Shown here in pieces: positions 9,485 to 19,123 of a stretch of DNA of 64,000 nt (positions are counted from its first letter, which is position 1; each line of letters starts with the position of its first letter). The DNA is from Candidatus Faecicola pullistercoris (lineage in GTDB: Bacteria > Bacillota > Clostridia > Christensenellales > CAG-917). Both the position numbers and the translations under genes were made by a program. The notes below the pieces were generated by a model. That model made no database searches. It was not told the DNA's origin and worked only from the letters and a program-made list of their open reading frames with translations. The stretch lies in the NCBI GenBank assembly GCA_018714105.1, contig DVNW01000024.1:1-64000 (forward strand), read 5' to 3'.

Positions 9485-10282
9485 ATGTACGGATACGGAG
9501 ACCTCATTAAAACAACGGAATACGCCCTCAGGCTCGGACAGCGCGTAATAACGGCGGGGCACAGCGTATGCGGCAGGCGAATACCCGCGATTATCGCGGG
9601 CGAGGGCAGGCCGCAGGGCATTATATTCGGCGGCATACACGCCAGAGAGCACGTAACTTGCCGTCTTGTGGCGCGACTCGCGCTCGAACACAGGGGCAAG
9701 GCGTTGATATTCGTGCCCATGGTAAACGCGGACGGCGTGGAGCTTTGCCGGATCGGAGCGGAAAGTCTGCCGCCCGAGTACCGCGAAAACGCGCTGAGGA
9801 TAAACGGCGGCAAGGATTTTTCGATGTGGAAAGCCAACGCGCGTGGCGTGGACATCAACGTCAATTTCGACGCCGACTGGGGCAAGGGCAAAACCAACAA
9901 GAGGTATCCGTCTCCGTCGGATTATATCGGCGCCTATCCCGAAAGCGAGCCCGAAACCAGAGTGCTTACCGACCTTGTCAGGCGTTACGGGATAACAAAA
10001 GGTCTGGCATATCACGCCAAGGGCGAGGTAATATTTTACGGCTACGGCAACGGAGAAGAGCATTTTGCGGCCGCGCGGCGGTTCTCTGCGCTTACGGGCT
10101 ATCCCTGCATGCACAGCGAGGGCAGCTGCGGAGGATTCAAGGACTGGATGGTAGGAAAGGGGCTGTTCGCGCTCACCGTCGAAGTGGGCAGCGAAAATCT
10201 CTCTTACGACGAGCTCTACGGCGAATTCGAAAAAATATACCTTGAAAACAAAGGAGCGGCCGAGCTGCTCACGGAGATATAA
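9485..10282 (+). CDS. M14-family zinc metallopeptidase
   Basis: GGIHAREHVTCRL (HxxE), VPMVNADGVEL, RGVDINVNFDADWG. Confidence 0.85.
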   Translation: MYGYGDLIKTTEYALRLGQRVITAGHSVCGRRIPAIIAGEGRPQGIIFGGIHAREHVTCRLVARLALEHRGKALIFVPMVNADGVELCRIGAESLPPEYRENALRINGGKDFSMWKANARGVDINVNFDADWGKGKTNKRYPSPSDYIGAYPESEPETRVLTDLVRRYGITKGLAYHAKGEVIFYGYGNGEEHFAAARRFSALTGYPCMHSEGSCGGFKDWMVGKGLFALTVEVGSENLSYDELYGEFEKIYLENKGAAELLTEI

Positions 10283-10741
10283 ATGGAAACAAAGTTTATG
10301 AAAACGGCGCTGCGTTTGGCAAAAAAAGCGGCGGCGGCGGACGAGGTACCCGTAGGCGCGGTTATAGTGCGCGACGGCAGGATAATAGCGACGGGATACA
10401 ACAGAAAGGAAAAGACGGGCAACGCCCTGAAACACGCCGAGATGATAGCTATAGAAAGAGCGATAAAAAAAATCGGGGACTGGCGGCTTAACGACTGCGA
10501 GATGTACGTGACTCTGGAGCCGTGCGCCATGTGCGCGGGGGCCATGGTCAACAGCAGGATAGGCAGGCTGTACTTCGGCGCGTACGATCCCAAAGGCGGG
10601 TGTTGCGGCAGCCTGTACGATATTCCGTCGGACGCGCGCCTCAATCACCGTTTCGAGGCAACGGGCGGCATCATGGAAGAAGAGTGCGGCAGAGTGCTCA
10701 GCGAGTTTTTCAGAAAAAAGCGCAGGGAAAAGGCGGAGTAA
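10283..10741 (+). CDS. tadA: tRNA-specific adenosine-34 deaminase
   Basis: HAEMIAIE and EPCAMCAGAMV zinc-deaminase motifs; VPVGAVIV. Confidence 0.93.
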   Translation: METKFMKTALRLAKKAAAADEVPVGAVIVRDGRIIATGYNRKEKTGNALKHAEMIAIERAIKKIGDWRLNDCEMYVTLEPCAMCAGAMVNSRIGRLYFGAYDPKGGCCGSLYDIPSDARLNHRFEATGGIMEEECGRVLSEFFRKKRREKAE

Positions 10742-10797
10742 TCTCCGTCTTTAATAATAATTAAATCCCGTTCAGTAAACGGCGTCTGCCGCATATA

Positions 10798-11469
10798 ATG
10801 GTAAATATGGAAAACGGGATAAAGATTTATGTTATAGACAGGCCTTTTTATATGGCCGAAGAAAGAGTTCTGGGGCTTGCCCTCAGACGTCACGTGTTGC
10901 GCAATCTAGAAGGAACGGATTACGTTCTGGCAGACTGCGAGGAACAGGCGGAGGGCGACGACGTATGCGTTATTTACACGGATATGCCGCTGGTAACGGC
11001 CGAAAGCATACAAAAAGCAGTAAAAACGGTAACGGCGCAAAGACTCGGGCGCATCGGCCTGGGCAGAGGTTACGTGAAAATGGGCGGATATACGGAAAAA
11101 CAGAAATATTGCGTCAAAGAACGTGAATTTTTGTCGGTAAGTAATGCAAACCTTTTAAAAATAGTGTATAATGAAGCGGTAAGGCGCCGTAACGAGGAAC
11201 TGCGTCTTAACGGAGTAATAATAACGGGCCGCGCCGAAATCGATTTTGCGGCGGCAGCGGAGCGCGGCGCGCGTATCGAAGGTTGCAGCAGAATACGCGG
11301 AGCAAGCACGGTAAAAAGCGGCGCGCTTATCGACAATTCGGACTTGACCGACAGCCTTATAGAAAGCGGGGCCGGAATAGTCCGCAGCGTGGTGGAAAAC
11401 AGCACGGTGGGCGCAGGCGTACGAATAGGCCCGTACATACATTTGAAAAACAACGTAAGGATAAATTAA
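10798..11469 (+). CDS. GlmU-like protein, reduced (no nucleotidyltransferase signature, truncated left-handed beta-helix)
   Basis: VCVIYTDMPLVTAESI and LSVSNANLLKIVYNEAVRRRNEELRLNGVII resemble GlmU; hexapeptide repeats end at VGAGVRIGPYIHLKNNVRIN; sits just before pth-mfd. Confidence 0.7.
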   Translation: MVNMENGIKIYVIDRPFYMAEERVLGLALRRHVLRNLEGTDYVLADCEEQAEGDDVCVIYTDMPLVTAESIQKAVKTVTAQRLGRIGLGRGYVKMGGYTEKQKYCVKEREFLSVSNANLLKIVYNEAVRRRNEELRLNGVIITGRAEIDFAAAAERGARIEGCSRIRGASTVKSGALIDNSDLTDSLIESGAGIVRSVVENSTVGAGVRIGPYIHLKNNVRIN

Positions 11470-11470
11470 A

Positions 11471-12052
11471 ATGAAACTTGTAATAGGGCTGGGCAACCCC
11501 GGCCTCAAATACGAAAACACCTATCACAATATGGGGTTTAAAGCGGTAAAGAAAGCCGCAGAGTTGCTTAACACGAGGTTTAACTGTACGGAATGTAAGG
11601 CTAAAACCGCGACTTTGTATATAAACGGCGAAAAAATCGTATTAGCTCTTCCGCAGACTTATATGAATTTGTCGGGCGACAGCGTCAAGGAGCTTATGGG
11701 AAAATACAAGGTCGCCGCCGAGGATACCGTAATAGTTTACGACGACGTCGACTTGCCCACGGGCACGCTCAGGCTAAGAGAGGGCGGCAGCGGCGGCACT
11801 CACAACGGCATGAAAAACATAATCGAGCGCGCGGGGACAAACGCTTTCAAACGCATACGGCTGGGTATCGGCGGCGATCGCGGCGAACTCGCGCTTGCCG
11901 ATTTCGTGCTCATGAAGGTAAAAAAGGAAAGCAGACAGGCCGCAGAGGATATGCAAAAGAGGGCGGCCGAGGCTTTAACAGAGTATATACGCACGGCCGA
12001 TTTCCAAAAAATCATGCGCGTTTACAATGCAAAAGCGGAATGTACGGATTAG
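11471..12052 (+). CDS. pth: Peptidyl-tRNA hydrolase
   Basis: MKLVIGLGNPGLKYENTYHNMGF, KPQTYMNLSG-like segment, GGSGGTHNGMKNI. Confidence 0.96.
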   Translation: MKLVIGLGNPGLKYENTYHNMGFKAVKKAAELLNTRFNCTECKAKTATLYINGEKIVLALPQTYMNLSGDSVKELMGKYKVAAEDTVIVYDDVDLPTGTLRLREGGSGGTHNGMKNIIERAGTNAFKRIRLGIGGDRGELALADFVLMKVKKESRQAAEDMQKRAAEALTEYIRTADFQKIMRVYNAKAECTD

Positions 12053-15000
12053 AACTTGAAAAACTGGGCGGCGATTTCAAATCGCTGTATTACACTGTCA
12101 AAAGCGGTCGTTCGGCGGCTGTTTTTTCATTGAACACCGGCGCCAAGGCGCACGTGATATCCGAGCTGGACGGAAAAGTTTTGCTTATTGCGCCGGACAG
12201 GCTGTCGGCGGAGGAGCATACAAGGCATATCAACGCATATCTGGGCGAGGGGCAGGCGGTGTATCTGCCGCCCAAGGACGACGTGCTTCTGAACCGCAAG
12301 GCAAGTTCGTCCGAACAGCTCTCGCTCAGGACGAAGGCCCTTCTCAGCATAGCCGAAGGCCGGAACAAGGTAACGGTAATACCCGCGGAGGGGCTTTTGC
12401 AGTACTATCCCGACGCAAAAGCGTTCAGGGAAAGCGTGATACGGGTAAAAGAGGGTGAAATACTGTCGCCGTCCGAGGCCGTGCATAAGCTGATATCGGG
12501 CGGATACGTCCGCGTAGAGGATATAGGCGAACGGGGCGAATTCACTCAGAAGGGAGACGTTATCGAGGTATGGCCGCTCAGCGGCAATGCCGTCAGGATA
12601 TCCTTTTTCGACGAACTTGTCGAGGAGATACGCGAGCGCGACGTAGAACAGGGCGAATCCGGAAACAGGCTGACCGAGGCGGTGCTTGCCCCCGTGAGCG
12701 ATTTTCTGATAAGGGACAAAGCGGCCGTTTTGAAAAAGCTGGGCACGGCCGCCCTGCAGGGGCGCGCTGACGAGATCCGCAAGGAAGTGGCGTTCAGATT
12801 AGAGCTTAATCCCTGCGATCCGTCGCTGATATGGGCTTTGCCTTTCGCAACCGGGCAGATGTCCTCGATACTCGAATACTTCGGCGACGTAACCGTGGTG
12901 TTCGACGAGGTAAAAATACTTTACGACAAACTGTGTCTTACCGAAACCGAGCACAAAAGCAGGGTAAAAAGCCTTACCGAGGCGGGCGAGAGCACGTCCG
13001 CGCATCTGCAATCCCTGCGCGGCGCGGAGCGGGCGCTGTCCGAATGCCGAACCAAAAAAATGCTTGCCTTCATGCAGCTTTCCTCCGTCAATCCGATATT
13101 CGCTCCGCAGGCGCTGTTTAACATCAGATGCAATCCCGTAACAAGATATTATCTCGATTACAACGGGCTTTTTTCCGACGTGCGCAATTATTTTCTGAAC
13201 GGGTATAAAGTTATCGTATGCTGCAAGGACAAGGAGCACCTGGTAAACATTCGCCACAATTTCAAGGATAACGAAGTTCCCTTGTCGGACGGGTACGATT
13301 TAACCAAACCGGGGGTATTTCTGACACAGGCGCAGATGCTTACAGGCTTTAATTATTACGCGCCCAAGATAGTGGTGATAGGGGCGGAAGACCTTTTCGG
13401 AAAAAGCAAAAAACGGGTTTTATATAAGCAAAAACGCAACTTTATTATGCCGAAAGAGGGCGATTACGTCGTTCACGAGGTACACGGCATAGGCATATAT
13501 CAGGGTGTGGAAAAGCTGCGGGTGCAGGATGCGGACAAGGATTATTTGAAAATACTGTACCGCGACGGCGACGTCCTGTATATCCCCGTGGATCAGATGG
13601 AACTTCTGTCCGTTTATTCGGGCGGAAACGCGCCTAAGCTCAATAAACTCGGGGGCAAGGACTTTTCCAAAACCAAGGAAAAGGTAAAAAAGTCGGTTAA
13701 AAAGATAGCCATAGACCTTTTGAGACTGTACAACGAGCGCGAAAACCGCAAGGGATACGTCTACTCCGAGGATACGCCGTTTCAGAAAGAATTCGAGGAT
13801 TCGTTCGAGTTCGACGAGACCGAAGACCAGCTTTCGGCCGTGCGCGACATCAAGGAAGACATGGAAAAAGGCCGTCTGATGGACAGGCTCATATGCGGCG
13901 ACGTGGGTTTCGGCAAGACGGAGGTGGCCTTCCGCGCCATATTCAAAACGGTTATGGACGACAAGCAGGCCGCAATACTCGCGCCTACCACGATTCTGGC
14001 CAAACAGCACTACAATACGTTTATGGCCAGGGTAAAGGACTGGGGTATACCGTGCGCGTTGCTTACAAGGTTGCAGACGGGCGAGCAGACCAAAAAAATT
14101 CTGTCGGGGCTTGAAAGCGGGCAGATAAGCGTGGTAATAGGTACTCACAGGCTGCTCAGTTCGGACGTAAGGTTCAGAGACCTCGGGCTTTTGGTGCTCG
14201 ACGAGGAACAGCGTTTCGGAGTGGAGCACAAGGAAAAGCTCAAACTCATAAAAAAGGACGTAAACATACTTACGCTTTCTGCAACGCCCATACCGCGCAC
14301 TCTAAGCATGGCGCTTAACGGGATAAGGGACATAAGCCTTCTCGAAACGCCGCCCGTAAACAGGCTTCCCGTTCAGACCTACGTAACCGAATACAGCGAA
14401 GGGCTTATAAAGGACGCCGTAACGCGCGAACTCGAAAGGGGCGGGCAGGTGCTGCTGCTTTACAACAAGGTAGAAAGCATCGATTCTTTCGCGGCGTCCG
14501 TGCAACGGCTTATAGGCGACGCTGGCAGAGTAACCGTGGCTCACGGACAGATGAGCGGAAATCTTCTCGACGAACGGATAACGGGCTTTTATCAGAAGGA
14601 AGCGGACGTGCTTGTGGCAAGCACGATAATAGAAAACGGCATCGATCTGCCCGACGCCAACACGCTGATAGTCATCGAGGCGGACAAGTTCGGTCTGGCC
14701 CAGCTTTATCAGCTGAGGGGGCGCGTAGGGCGGAGCGGCATGCTGGCGCACGCGTACTTTACGGTAAGCGCGGGTAAGGTGATAAGCGACGAAGGCATGA
14801 AAAGGCTTACCGCGCTTATGAATTATACCGAGCTGGGCAGCGGATTCAAAATCGCCATGCGCGATCTCGAGATACGCGGCGCGGGCAATCTGCTGGGTGC
14901 CGAGCAGCACGGGCACATAGCCAGCGTGGGATACGAAATGTATATGAAACTGCTCAGGGAAGCGGTGGACGAAATCAAAAACGTCAGGACTCCGTCGGGC

Positions 15001-15462
15001 AGGGAGATAGAGATGAAGATAGCGTGCGACGCCTGCGTGGACAATTCGTACGTAAGCGGCACGGACAAGTACAGGATATACCGCAAGATATCCGAAGTAA
15101 AAAGCAAGGCGGACCGCGACGAGCTGATTGCCGAGCTTACCGATACTTACGGCGCGCCGGCGCGCGGGCTGAAAAACCTTATAAACGTATCGTTGCTCAA
15201 AAATCTGGTAGCGGGCTTCGAGGCGGTATCGGTAATAATAAACGCGAGAGGGGCGGCCGTGCGTTTTGCCGACGCCGACGCGTTCAGAGACGAGGCTCTC
15301 ATCACCGAAGTCAACCGGAACCGCAAGAGCGTCGTGCTTACCGTAAGTCCCGTACAGCTGCTGTTCGATAGTAAAAATTTGAACGCAGAAGGAGCAATGG
15401 AGTTAATAATAGACTTTTTCTCCTCGGCGGCGGGCATAAAAGAGGGAAAAATGGGCAAATAA
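12040..15462 (+). CDS. mfd: Transcription-repair coupling factor
   Basis: GDYVVHEVHGIGIYQGVEKL, CGDVGFGKTEVAFRA, DEEQRFGV, RGRVGRS, GAEQHGHIASVGYEMYMKLL. Confidence 0.97.
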   Translation: MYGLELEKLGGDFKSLYYTVKSGRSAAVFSLNTGAKAHVISELDGKVLLIAPDRLSAEEHTRHINAYLGEGQAVYLPPKDDVLLNRKASSSEQLSLRTKALLSIAEGRNKVTVIPAEGLLQYYPDAKAFRESVIRVKEGEILSPSEAVHKLISGGYVRVEDIGERGEFTQKGDVIEVWPLSGNAVRISFFDELVEEIRERDVEQGESGNRLTEAVLAPVSDFLIRDKAAVLKKLGTAALQGRADEIRKEVAFRLELNPCDPSLIWALPFATGQMSSILEYFGDVTVVFDEVKILYDKLCLTETEHKSRVKSLTEAGESTSAHLQSLRGAERALSECRTKKMLAFMQLSSVNPIFAPQALFNIRCNPVTRYYLDYNGLFSDVRNYFLNGYKVIVCCKDKEHLVNIRHNFKDNEVPLSDGYDLTKPGVFLTQAQMLTGFNYYAPKIVVIGAEDLFGKSKKRVLYKQKRNFIMPKEGDYVVHEVHGIGIYQGVEKLRVQDADKDYLKILYRDGDVLYIPVDQMELLSVYSGGNAPKLNKLGGKDFSKTKEKVKKSVKKIAIDLLRLYNERENRKGYVYSEDTPFQKEFEDSFEFDETEDQLSAVRDIKEDMEKGRLMDRLICGDVGFGKTEVAFRAIFKTVMDDKQAAILAPTTILAKQHYNTFMARVKDWGIPCALLTRLQTGEQTKKILSGLESGQISVVIGTHRLLSSDVRFRDLGLLVLDEEQRFGVEHKEKLKLIKKDVNILTLSATPIPRTLSMALNGIRDISLLETPPVNRLPVQTYVTEYSEGLIKDAVTRELERGGQVLLLYNKVESIDSFAASVQRLIGDAGRVTVAHGQMSGNLLDERITGFYQKEADVLVASTIIENGIDLPDANTLIVIEADKFGLAQLYQLRGRVGRSGMLAHAYFTVSAGKVISDEGMKRLTALMNYTELGSGFKIAMRDLEIRGAGNLLGAEQHGHIASVGYEMYMKLLREAVDEIKNVRTPSGREIEMKIACDACVDNSYVSGTDKYRIYRKISEVKSKADRDELIAELTDTYGAPARGLKNLINVSLLKNLVAGFEAVSVIINARGAAVRFADADAFRDEALITEVNRNRKSVVLTVSPVQLLFDSKNLNAEGAMELIIDFFSSAAGIKEGKMGK

Positions 15463-15486
15463 AGTAGTATAAGTGCGAAAAAAGAT

Positions 15487-15515
15487 TTGCCTATATTGCT
15501 TTATTTATGTATAAT
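15487..15515 (+). promoter_or_regulatory. Promoter TTGCCT-N17-TATAAT
   Basis: Hexamers at 15487-15492 and 15510-15515 upstream of the lipoprotein gene. Confidence 0.6.
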
Positions 15516-15559
15516 AATTAAGTACAATTTCTAAATATCTGAAATCAGGAGTAGAAAGT

Positions 15560-17779
15560 ATGAAGAAAAAAGTGCTTGCCCTGTTGCTTGTTGCGGCGAT
15601 ATTCGCAACCGTACTGGCAGGGTGCAACGTAATAACCAAAAACGAAGAGCGCGACTATAAACAGGTAGTATCCACCGTAACATACAACGGGCACAGCGCC
15701 ACCGTAACCAAGCAGGACGTGGTAACCGTATTCAATTCCTACGGCTACTATTACGTATATTATTACGGTTACACCTACGAGGAGGCCTGCAAGACCATAC
15801 TCGAATCGCTTACCCAGCGCAAGTTACTGATACTTTACGCGAAGGATTATTTCGCGCCGGACGGATACGCTGACGGCATAGCCGGGCTTGAAGCCATACT
15901 CAGCGCCCGCGAGAAAAAGATAGCCATAGAAAACGTGAATGCCGACATGGAAGACGCCCTCAAAACCCTTATCGAGGATCTTGAAAAGGAAGAGGCTTCC
16001 AACAGCGGCAGCAACATAACCGAAAGCAAAGATATCGAGATAGTCGCCAAGGAAGAGGTTACTTACAAGGCGGGAGACGAATTCGACCTCGATAATTACG
16101 AACTTTCCGTAAAGACGGACGACGGCACCGAAAGCGTGGAAATCACTACAGATATGGTGGAAGGCAGTCTGCCCGACATGAGCGTGCCCGGTGTTAAAGT
16201 ACTGAAAGTCAGATACAACGACAAGGTATACGAATACGAATTCGAGGTTGCTTCGGCGGCCGAGGCAAGGCCTGTACGCCCGTCCGACGGCGAGGTTGCC
16301 GAGGATCCCGACGAGGAATACACCGGCGAGCTGCCCAAGAAGTTTACCGAGCAGGGATACGTATCCGAGCAGGCGTCCAGCCCTTATTACGAGCAGGCCG
16401 TAAAGACGCTTAACTCCAACCTTGCTTCCAATTATACGGGTTACGACGAGTATTACGAGGAAGAACTCGAAACCATGCTTCTTGCCAAACTTCAGCGCAA
16501 ACTCGCTTCCGCGGAGCTTACCCCCGAAAAGATTGAAAAAGAGCTCAGCGAAAAGGCCGCCGTTACCGTAGCCGCCAACAAGGAGACCTTCTCCAAATCG
16601 GACAGCGCGTATTCGAGCGCGCTCACAAGCGGCGTAACGGGCATAGGCTATCATCAGAAAGCGGGATACGGGTTCGTATACAACATACTTCTTCAATTCT
16701 CCGACGAACAGACCGCCATGCTTAAAAAATACGCGGAGGGCGGCGTTTACTATCAGGGAGACGAAATCTATAAACAGATACGCGACGGCGAAGCTCAGAA
16801 GATAACCGTTAATATCGCCAATCTCGAATACGATCCCGAATACGAGTGCGAAGACCACGATTGCGGGCTTGAAAACTGCACGGGCGACTGTGACAAACAC
16901 ACCTGCGGCAACGCACAATGCCCCTCCAACGCCTATATAGCGTATGACGTAGACGTTCAAACCGTACTCGGCTGGATAAAGGCCGACCTGGACAAGGCCG
17001 CCGCCATTGCCGATAAGTACGAACGTCAGATGGCCATACTCGAAGTAGCTGCGCAGTGGACGTACAGGGTTAACGAGGACAGCGGCATGTTTGCGTCATC
17101 GGAAACCGCAGAGAAGGCCATAACCAACAACGGCCTCGGCTATCTCGTAACGCCCGAGGGCGAGGAAAGCACCTACGTCGAGGAATTTACCGAGCAGGGC
17201 CGTGCCTTAATCAAAAAAGGTATAGGCAGCTATATGACGGGCGATACTCTCGAATCCATGTACTGCGTGACCGATTACGGCATACACATTCTCGTGGTAA
17301 GCTATATTCCTTACGATTTCAACGCCTTCGGTCTTGACGGCGAAAGCATCTTCGCGTCGCAGGAAGAATACGACAAAATGGAAACTCCCATGGATTATAT
17401 AGTCAGCTTCGGCAGGCTTACCGATTGCAACGGCACTCTGGATTATACCGAAGCGGCCGACGGTAAATACGTTAAAACCGCCGACGGCAAATACGTGCTT
17501 TACGACGCTTCCGACGAAACCCACGCCTCGCTCGTAAGATACGACCTCACATACGTATCGCCCGAGTTTTACGGCGAGGACGGCGAGCTTAAAGAAAGCA
17601 AGGCTACGCCTTCCAAGACCTATGCCGATATAATCAGGGATACTATCGAAAGCAATACCACTACCGACGTATACAACGCTTTCGTCAAAAAGCTCACCGC
17701 CGACAATCTCGACAAGGCTACCGACAACAACGATAAACTCCTCAAAAAGATAGCCTCTCAGCTCGAAAGCGCGTCGTGA
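15560..17779 (+). CDS. PrsA/SurA-like extracytoplasmic lipoprotein with Ig-like segment and Cys/His-rich insert
   Basis: Lipobox LAGC; SurA_N-like start (KQDVVTVFNSYG...LTQRKLLILYAKDYF); position downstream of mfd is common for SurA/PrsA-type genes in Clostridia (general knowledge). Confidence 0.6.
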   Translation: MKKKVLALLLVAAIFATVLAGCNVITKNEERDYKQVVSTVTYNGHSATVTKQDVVTVFNSYGYYYVYYYGYTYEEACKTILESLTQRKLLILYAKDYFAPDGYADGIAGLEAILSAREKKIAIENVNADMEDALKTLIEDLEKEEASNSGSNITESKDIEIVAKEEVTYKAGDEFDLDNYELSVKTDDGTESVEITTDMVEGSLPDMSVPGVKVLKVRYNDKVYEYEFEVASAAEARPVRPSDGEVAEDPDEEYTGELPKKFTEQGYVSEQASSPYYEQAVKTLNSNLASNYTGYDEYYEEELETMLLAKLQRKLASAELTPEKIEKELSEKAAVTVAANKETFSKSDSAYSSALTSGVTGIGYHQKAGYGFVYNILLQFSDEQTAMLKKYAEGGVYYQGDEIYKQIRDGEAQKITVNIANLEYDPEYECEDHDCGLENCTGDCDKHTCGNAQCPSNAYIAYDVDVQTVLGWIKADLDKAAAIADKYERQMAILEVAAQWTYRVNEDSGMFASSETAEKAITNNGLGYLVTPEGEESTYVEEFTEQGRALIKKGIGSYMTGDTLESMYCVTDYGIHILVVSYIPYDFNAFGLDGESIFASQEEYDKMETPMDYIVSFGRLTDCNGTLDYTEAADGKYVKTADGKYVLYDASDETHASLVRYDLTYVSPEFYGEDGELKESKATPSKTYADIIRDTIESNTTTDVYNAFVKKLTADNLDKATDNNDKLLKKIASQLESAS

Positions 17780-17800
17780 CGCTCATAACGGTTTAAAAGA

Positions 17801-17826
17801 AGCCCCTTGCGGGGCTTTTTTTATAT
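17801..17826 (+). terminator. Intrinsic terminator 1
   Basis: agccccttgcggggct followed by T-run. Confidence 0.85.
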
Positions 17827-17831
17827 ATTCC

Positions 17832-17853
17832 GCCGCCCGTCGGGCGGCTTTTT
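17832..17853 (+). terminator. Intrinsic terminator 2 (tandem)
   Basis: gccgcccg-t-cgggcggc followed by ttttt. Confidence 0.75.
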
Positions 17854-17900
17854 ATGTATAAAAATTTTTGCCGCTGTCAATAATTGAACAGAGGTATTTT

Positions 17901-18428
17901 ATGAAAAAGTTTATTCTTATAGTTATTGCAACTGTATTTGCGGCAAGTCTTGCCGCGTGCAACACCGCTTCACCCGCCGACGACGTCATACGCATACATA
18001 TCCGCGCAAACAGCAACAGCGCGGAAGATCAGGCCGTAAAAACCGAGGTAGTCAAGGAAGTAACGGACTATCTCACGCCCGTGCTTGCCGAATGCGACAG
18101 CAAAGCCGAGGCGATAGAGGCCATAAAGAGCAATCTTCGCGAAATCGAGCGGACTGCGGACAACAAACTTGCCGAATGCGGCAAGACGTACGCAAGCACG
18201 GCAAAAGCGGTACGGGAGGAATTTCCCGCGCGGCAGTACGGCGGCTACGTATTCGACCGGGGCGAATACGACGCGCTTATAATAGAGCTGGGCAGCGGCG
18301 AAGGGGATAATTGGTGGTGCGTGGCTTTTCCTCCGCTGTGCTTTGTCCCCTCGGGCGACGGCGAAAATTTCAGATACAAATCCAAAATAGTCGAAATCAT
18401 AGAAAAATTTTTCAAGGAGGAAAGATGA
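17901..18428 (+). CDS. spoIIR: Stage II sporulation protein R
   Basis: IRIHIRANSNSAEDQAVK, GEGDNWWCVAFPPLCF; signal/lipobox N-terminus. ATG at 17901. Confidence 0.9.
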   Translation: MKKFILIVIATVFAASLAACNTASPADDVIRIHIRANSNSAEDQAVKTEVVKEVTDYLTPVLAECDSKAEAIEAIKSNLREIERTADNKLAECGKTYASTAKAVREEFPARQYGGYVFDRGEYDALIIELGSGEGDNWWCVAFPPLCFVPSGDGENFRYKSKIVEIIEKFFKEER

Positions 18429-19114
18429 ATTCCGTAATATTGAAAACGGCGGCGGTAATCTGTATGGTACTCACCGTGATAACGGGGCTTACGGTATTTC
18501 CCGCCGAGGGAGAAGCAGAGGAAACGGTAGTGCTCAAACAGGGCAGTACGGGCAGTCAGGTAAAGACGATGCAGACCAAGCTTAAAAACTGGGGCTATTA
18601 CAACGGAAATATAGACGGCATATTCGGCAGTCAGACGACGGCGGCGGTCAAGTATTTTCAGCGGGTCAACGGACTTGCGGTAGACGGCATAGTGGGCGCA
18701 AAAACGGCGGCGGCACTGGGAATGACGCTTTCGTCGGGTTCGTCCTCCAACAGCGGATACAGCAGTTCGGATTTATACCTGCTTGCCAAATGCGTATACG
18801 CCGAAGCGCGAGGCGAACCCTACGTCGGGCAGGTGGCCATAGCGGCCGTAGTGCTTAACAGGGTAAAAAGCAGCAGTTTTCCCAATACGATAGCGGGCGT
18901 GATTTATCAGCCTTACGCCTTCACGGCGGTAGCGGACGGGCAGATAAATCTCGAACCGGACGCCACTGCAAGAAGCGCGGCTCAGGACGCCCTCAACGGA
19001 TGGGATCCCACTTACGGCTGTCTGTATTACTATAATCCCGCAACGGCCACGAGCGCCTGGATATGGTCGCGGGAAGTACGTCTTACCATAGGCAGACACA
19101 ATTTCGCGGTATAA
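18425..19114 (+). CDS. sleB: Spore cortex-lytic enzyme SleB (PG-binding domain plus hydrolase_2)
   Basis: LKQGSTGSQVKTMQTKLKNWGYYNGNIDGIFGSQT and LLAKCVYAEARGEPYVGQVAIAAVVLNRV. Start at ATG 18425, ATGA overlap with spoIIR. Confidence 0.93.
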   Translation: MNSVILKTAAVICMVLTVITGLTVFPAEGEAEETVVLKQGSTGSQVKTMQTKLKNWGYYNGNIDGIFGSQTTAAVKYFQRVNGLAVDGIVGAKTAAALGMTLSSGSSSNSGYSSSDLYLLAKCVYAEARGEPYVGQVAIAAVVLNRVKSSSFPNTIAGVIYQPYAFTAVADGQINLEPDATARSAAQDALNGWDPTYGCLYYYNPATATSAWIWSREVRLTIGRHNFAV

Positions 19115-19123
19115 GGAGAAAGT

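Noticed and set aside
9425-10648. 407-aa minus ORF antisense to the M14 peptidase and tadA
   Set aside because: The sense strand encodes clear conserved families; the antisense frame has no recognisable motif.
13420-14229. Long minus ORF antisense to mfd
   Set aside because: Sense strand is unmistakable mfd; long antisense frames are expected from codon bias.
17856-17885. Possible forespore (sigmaF/G-type) promoter GTATA-N15-GTCAATAATT before spoIIR
   Set aside because: Fits the consensus loosely with one mismatch in the -10, but would start transcription on top of the RBS; too weak to annotate.
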